Shown here: positions 6,599-10,000 of the stretch, piece after piece
How positions within the stretch are numbered: the first letter of the stretch is position 1
Layout of the letters: each line of letters begins with the position of its first letter
Assembly: GCF_020217005.1 (NCBI RefSeq)
Contig: NZ_JAIWOI010000199.1
Location: 1-10,000, forward strand
Length of the DNA stretch: 10,000 nucleotides
Direction of reading: 5' to 3'
DNA from: Rheinheimera sp.
GTDB taxonomy: Bacteria; Pseudomonadota; Gammaproteobacteria; Enterobacterales; Alteromonadaceae
Made by a program: the position numbers and the translations under genes
The notes under the pieces: model-generated
Databases searched by the model: none
Seen by the model: the letters and a program-made list of their open reading frames with translations, nothing else
What the model was told of the DNA's origin: nothing

Positions 6599-8161
6599 AT
6601 GTCTTCACAAACGACAGAAAAAATACAACATGTTTTAGTGGTTGGCGGTGGTGCAGCTGGTTGGTTAACCGCCTGCCATCTGGCAAAAAAGCTAAAACCA
6701 GGCACAGCGGGTGGCGTCAAAGTCACCTTGCTGGAGTCTCCGGACATTCCCATCATAGGAGTAGGCGAAAGCACTGTTCCTGCTATACGTCGTAGTTTGA
6801 GTTACCTTGGTATTAGTGAAACCGACCTGGTTCGTCACTGTGAAGCGACTTTTAAGCAAAGTATTAAATTTGTGGACTGGCTGCACAATCCAGTGGCTGG
6901 CCAAAGTAGCTATTACCATCATCTGTTTGATTACCCTGATGCCTTTAATTTTGATTTGACGCCTTATTGGTTAGCTGGCACTCAAGCTCAAAGTTATGCC
7001 GATGCTTTAACTATTCAGGGTAAGGTTTGCGATGCGGGGCTAGGGCCTAAGCAAATCACCCATGCTGAGTTTGATGGCCTGACTAACTATGCTTATCACC
7101 TGGATGCAACTCAATTTGCTGCTTTGCTGGCAAAACACGGCACAGAGAAACTGGGAGTCAGCCGACTGCTGGCGAATGTCACTGACGTTCAGCTGTCGCC
7201 CTGTGGCGATATAGCTGCTGTATCAACCGACAGCTGTGGGGCAATTTGCGCCGATCTCTACGTAGATTGCACTGGCTCTAGCTCGCTCTTGTTAGGTAAG
7301 GCTCTGAATGTGCCTTTTATTTCCAGACAAGACGTGCTTTTTGCCGACCATGCTCTGGCTTTTCAGCTGCCTTATGAGTCAGAACAGAGCCCAATACCGA
7401 GTTTTACTATAGCCACTGCCAAAGAGGCTGGCTGGATTTGGGACATTGGCTTATCCACCCGTCGTGGTACTGGCTATGTGTATTCCAGCAGTCATACCAG
7501 CCATGAACAGGCAGAGCAGACATTCCGTGATTATTTAGGCCCGGCTGTGGCGGGAAAAGATGTACGCCGTATTGCGATGCAGGTTGGCTACCGTCAATGT
7601 GCCTGGAAACAAAACTGCGTTGCTATAGGCTTATCGCAGGGCTTTGTTGAGCCGTTGGAAGCTACAGGTCTATTGGTGTTTGATGCGACAGCACGGATGT
7701 TGGCCGATCAGTTTCCTGCCTCTGTTGGAGCTATAGCTGGCGTGGCGAAACGCTTTAACCAGAAGGTGCAGTATTCCTGGGATAAAGTGATCGACTTTAT
7801 TAAGTTGCATTATTTTTTATCAAAAAGAGACGATTCTCCTTTTTGGCTTGATAACCGCGATCCTGCTTATGCGCCGGATTCCTTGGTGGAGCAACTAGCC
7901 TTTTGGCAGCAGCAATTACCCAGCCATTATGACTTTCCCAGCCGTTTTGAGATTTTTAATCTGGATAACTACCAGTACGTGATGTACGGCATGAATTTTC
8001 AGCCAGAGGCCAGTGCTATGAGTCACCAGCTGACGGATCCAAATCAGGCGCAGTTGTATTTCAACAGGGTGCAACAGCAACAGCAACATGCTTTGGCTAT
8101 GTTGCCAACGCATCGCGCTTTGATAGAGAAAATAAAACAATTCGGCCTCCAAAAAGTGTGA
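6599..8161 (+). CDS. Flavin-dependent tryptophan-halogenase family protein (first copy)
   Basis: This 520-residue protein is of the tryptophan halogenase family (PF04820), which uses reduced FAD, oxygen and halide to halogenate aromatic substrates. The FAD dinucleotide-binding motif VVGGGAAGW lies at 14-22 and is followed by ESPDIPIIGVGEST (46-59). Lys86 in ATFK aligns with catalytic Lys79 of PrnA, and Glu354 in FVEPLEATG aligns with PrnA Glu346. The neighbouring Ser (PrnA Ser347) is Ala355 here. The WxWxIP signature reads WIWDIG (279-284), so the Pro is lost. A DDSPFWLDNR segment near 411-420 and a C-terminal QQQQQ run are also seen. GAGG at 6588-6591 supports the start. Length is near that of PrnA-type enzymes. 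A halogenase is likely in fold; a true tryptophan halogenase is doubtful. A separate flavin reductase would be needed and none is encoded nearby. Confidence 0.9.
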   Translation: MSSQTTEKIQHVLVVGGGAAGWLTACHLAKKLKPGTAGGVKVTLLESPDIPIIGVGESTVPAIRRSLSYLGISETDLVRHCEATFKQSIKFVDWLHNPVAGQSSYYHHLFDYPDAFNFDLTPYWLAGTQAQSYADALTIQGKVCDAGLGPKQITHAEFDGLTNYAYHLDATQFAALLAKHGTEKLGVSRLLANVTDVQLSPCGDIAAVSTDSCGAICADLYVDCTGSSSLLLGKALNVPFISRQDVLFADHALAFQLPYESEQSPIPSFTIATAKEAGWIWDIGLSTRRGTGYVYSSSHTSHEQAEQTFRDYLGPAVAGKDVRRIAMQVGYRQCAWKQNCVAIGLSQGFVEPLEATGLLVFDATARMLADQFPASVGAIAGVAKRFNQKVQYSWDKVIDFIKLHYFLSKRDDSPFWLDNRDPAYAPDSLVEQLAFWQQQLPSHYDFPSRFEIFNLDNYQYVMYGMNFQPEASAMSHQLTDPNQAQLYFNRVQQQQQHALAMLPTHRALIEKIKQFGLQKV

Positions 8162-8177
8162 GCCAGGTGACAACACT

Positions 8178-9686
8178 ATGCAACAACAACTCATTACCAT
8201 AGTAGGTGGCGGTTCTTCAGGCTGGATGACGGCTATCTATCTAAACCGGCTGTTTAATTTACAAAGCCCTCAGGTCAGGATCCGGGTTATTGAAAGTCCG
8301 GATATCGGCATTATTGGTGTTGGTGAGGCGACTGTGCACAGCATTCGTTTTTTCTTTGCCGCCATGGGGCTGGATGAGCAGGAATTGTTGCGCGAGACCA
8401 ATGCAACTTTTAAAACCGGTATTATGTTCCGGAACTGGATGGCACCAGTCGATGGCCAGACCCATCAGTATTTTCATCCCTTTGAGCAACAACAACTGGG
8501 TCAGCAATTGGATATCTCCAGCAGTTGGCTGGCCCAGGGCAGGTTTGCCTTTGAACGCTACGACCAAGGCGTATCGTTAAGCGCCGCTCTAATGGCGGCA
8601 GGCCATGGCCCAAAAGCGCTGAGTTCGAAACCTTACCAGGGGGTGGTGCCTTATGGCTATCATCTGGATGCGGCTATGCTGGCGCGGTTTTTAAAGCGTA
8701 AAGCTGTTGAGGCAGGAGTGGAGCATATTGAAGACACCATCACTGATGTCACAGTAGAAGATGGCTGTATCAGTGCCGTGCATGGCGCTAAAGCCAGTTA
8801 CAGTTCCGATACCTTTATCGATTCAACAGGTTTTCGCAGCCTGCTGATCAGTCAATTAAAGACCGATAACTGGCAGTCCTTTACCGACGCTTTACCTTGC
8901 AATAGAGCTGTGGCTATTCAGCGCGAGTTACCGCCAGGGCATAGCCCAAATCCGTACACTGTGGCGACAGCTCTGAGTAATGGCTGGGTATGGCAGATTG
9001 ACCTAACCAGCCGGCAGGGCACAGGTTATGTGTACGATGGTAACAGACTGAGCAAAGAGCAAGCAGAGCAGGAGCTACGAGATTTCCTCGGCTGGGATTC
9101 GGAGTTCATCAAATGCACTCATCTGGAGATGAACGTTGGCTGCCGCAAGGAATTTTGGATTGGCAACTGTATCGCAGTGGGGCTGGCTGGTGGCTTTATT
9201 GAGCCACTTGAATCGACAGGTTTGCACCTGATTAACCTCGGTGCTCGTTTGCTTGGCACTCATTTAATGCAAAAGCAGCCGGCGCAGGCGGTGAAAGACG
9301 CCTACAACAAATCGATGAATGGTTTTTATCAGGATTTGAAGCAGTTCATTGTGCTGCATTATTGTCTGAGCAACAGAACAGACACCGAATTCTGGCGTGG
9401 TATGCCAGCCAAAGCGCAGTTGTGTCCCGGCTTGCCGGAAAAGCTGGCGTTGTGGCAGCATAAAATCTGTGAATACCATGACTTAGCTGGTGGTTATGCC
9501 ACTACCTTTGTTGACGAGAACTACCGATACATTCTGTATGGTATGCAGCATTATCCAGCACTGCAGTACCAGTGTACTGAGCTTGATAAACAGGTGTTTG
9601 GGCGGTTGCAGCAGTTATCGGAAAAAGCCGTCAGTATGACCATGCCGCAACAGGACTTTTTGCGAAAACTAGCCTCAGATTGTTAA
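8178..9686 (+). CDS. Flavin-dependent tryptophan-halogenase family protein (second copy)
   Basis: This 502-residue paralogue of the preceding protein shares the same layout, beginning 16 bp after its stop codon with AGGTGA at 8165-8170 as ribosome-binding site. The FAD motif IVGGGSSGW lies at 8-16 and GIIGVGEAT at 44-52. Lys79 in ATFK and Glu345 in FIEPLESTG match the catalytic Lys and Glu of PrnA. The conserved Ser346 is present, so the F-x-x-P-x-x-S-x-G motif is complete. The WxWxIP signature reads WVWQID (270-275), again without Pro. Both copies share YHLDA (161-165 here) and GTGYVY (281-286), showing tandem duplication followed by divergence. The intact catalytic set makes this the better candidate of the two for halogenating activity. 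The substrate is unknown; the context points to an imported aromatic or glycoconjugate ligand, or a surface molecule, rather than free tryptophan. Confidence 0.9.
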   Translation: MQQQLITIVGGGSSGWMTAIYLNRLFNLQSPQVRIRVIESPDIGIIGVGEATVHSIRFFFAAMGLDEQELLRETNATFKTGIMFRNWMAPVDGQTHQYFHPFEQQQLGQQLDISSSWLAQGRFAFERYDQGVSLSAALMAAGHGPKALSSKPYQGVVPYGYHLDAAMLARFLKRKAVEAGVEHIEDTITDVTVEDGCISAVHGAKASYSSDTFIDSTGFRSLLISQLKTDNWQSFTDALPCNRAVAIQRELPPGHSPNPYTVATALSNGWVWQIDLTSRQGTGYVYDGNRLSKEQAEQELRDFLGWDSEFIKCTHLEMNVGCRKEFWIGNCIAVGLAGGFIEPLESTGLHLINLGARLLGTHLMQKQPAQAVKDAYNKSMNGFYQDLKQFIVLHYCLSNRTDTEFWRGMPAKAQLCPGLPEKLALWQHKICEYHDLAGGYATTFVDENYRYILYGMQHYPALQYQCTELDKQVFGRLQQLSEKAVSMTMPQQDFLRKLASDC

Positions 9687-9720
9687 AAAGTCAGCTGTCA
9701 GAGCTGAGCTTCCAGCTCTG
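9685..9720. terminator. Possible bidirectional terminator between convergent genes
   Basis: Two overlapping, mutually exclusive hairpins lie at the convergent gene ends. TCAGCT/AGCTGA (9691-9696 and 9702-9707) is followed on the minus strand by CTTTTT, so it could end the sulfotransferase transcript. CAGAGCTG/CAGCTCTG (9699-9706 and 9713-9720) is an 8-bp stem with a 6-nt loop but has no T-run on the plus strand. Part of the structure encodes the last residues of the sulfotransferase. Confidence 0.4.
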
Positions 9721-10000
9721 CGGCCAAGCCGGCTAACTGGCTTTGATACTTTTTCCAACTGCCAACAGAGGACTGAAACATGGGTTGGCGCACCTGGCTA
9801 TTACTAACCGTATGTACAGAGCGGATATTCTGATGAAAATCCAGGCACTGTTCCTGCCAGGGCAAGTCCAAAAACTCCAGTAACTTTTTGCTTTGTTGCT
9901 GCTGCTCTGTGACCAGCAGCTCGTAGTCTATAGTGAGAATTTTCTGCGGTAACTGCTGCTGCCAATAGTTCATCAGCCGCCGGTAGGCCAAATAATAGTG
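9698..10000 (-). CDS. Sulfotransferase-family protein, C-terminal part (runs off the right edge)
   Basis: The last 100 codons of a gene on the minus strand end in TGA at 9700-9698. The frame stays open to the window edge (codons H-Y-Y-L before AYRRLMNYW), so an apparent TTG start at 9991 is not real. AYRRLMNYWQQQLP, then ILTIDYELLVTEQ and a segment with LLEFLDLPW, then RQPMFQSSVGSWKKY, are characteristic of the C-terminal end of PAPS-dependent sulfotransferases of the PF13469 type, often fused to N-terminal TPR repeats. The catalytic PAPS-binding loop lies outside the window. It converges on the second halogenase-like gene with an 11-bp gap. Similar sulfotransferase genes are often found beside TonB-dependent receptors in Alteromonadales, but here it is on the opposite strand and need not be co-regulated. 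Confidence 0.85.
   Translation of the reverse strand, partial: HYYLAYRRLMNYWQQQLPQKILTIDYELLVTEQQQQSKKLLEFLDLPWQEQCLDFHQNIRSVHTVSNSQVRQPMFQSSVGSWKKYQSQLAGLAAELEAQL

Noticed and set aside
8072..8089. CAACAG repeat run near the end of the first halogenase gene
   Set aside because: It is a short in-frame glutamine-codon run (QQQQQ) inside a coding sequence; it is too short to call a repeat element and resembles other Gln-rich spots nearby.
8259..8567. About 100-residue open frames on both strands within the second halogenase gene
   Set aside because: They overlap a strongly supported coding region, show no family signatures and have no ribosome-binding site of note.
1..10000. CRISPR arrays, insertion sequences, tRNA or rRNA genes, riboswitches
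   Set aside because: No regularly spaced repeats, transposase-like frames, terminal inverted repeats, cloverleaf or rRNA-like stretches or known riboswitch cores were seen on reading both strands.

Overview
The window looks like chromosomal DNA of a marine or freshwater gammaproteobacterium of the Alteromonadales/Rheinheimera type. This is inferred from the moderate GC content, the protein families present and their arrangement; no ribosomal or other taxonomic marker is present. Genes are densely packed, with short spacers, clear Shine-Dalgarno sequences and one classical Rho-independent terminator. No tRNA, rRNA, CRISPR array, insertion sequence or phage gene was seen.

Left part (1-1522): a gene-poor leader, which may begin with the last codons of an upstream gene, precedes a DUF819-family polytopic membrane protein (181-1431, +). 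That gene converges on a LacI-family repressor (1523-2545, -) across a 91-bp spacer that holds a perfect 14-bp palindrome.

Middle part (2546-5853): the repressor is transcribed away from a large TonB-dependent outer-membrane receptor (3029-5626, +). The AT-rich divergent region between them carries two related operator-like palindromes, one in front of each gene. Their arms are ATGAC(A)/(T)GTCAT and their centre is CG, as expected for a LacI-family protein. The simplest reading is that the repressor controls itself and the receptor, so the receptor probably imports a sugar or sugar-derived ligand. The receptor gene ends in a strong terminator.

Right part (5854-10000): a tight three-gene cluster follows: a SapC-family protein, then two tandem paralogous flavin-dependent 'tryptophan halogenase' family proteins. 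Both keep the FAD-binding motif and the Lys/Glu pair needed for halogenation. Both have lost the proline of the WxWxIP signature of true tryptophan halogenases (WxWxIG and WxWxID here), and the first also has Ala in place of the conserved active-site Ser. The cluster converges, 11 bp away, on the 3' end of a sulfotransferase-family gene that runs off the right edge.

The central theme is a nutrient-responsive uptake locus (repressor + TonB-dependent receptor) joined to SapC and two atypical halogenase-like flavoenzymes. This association recurs in Alteromonadales, Xanthomonadales and Caulobacterales, but to my knowledge the native substrate and the role of the halogenase and SapC proteins remain undefined. 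It is the best candidate in this window for an undescribed system.
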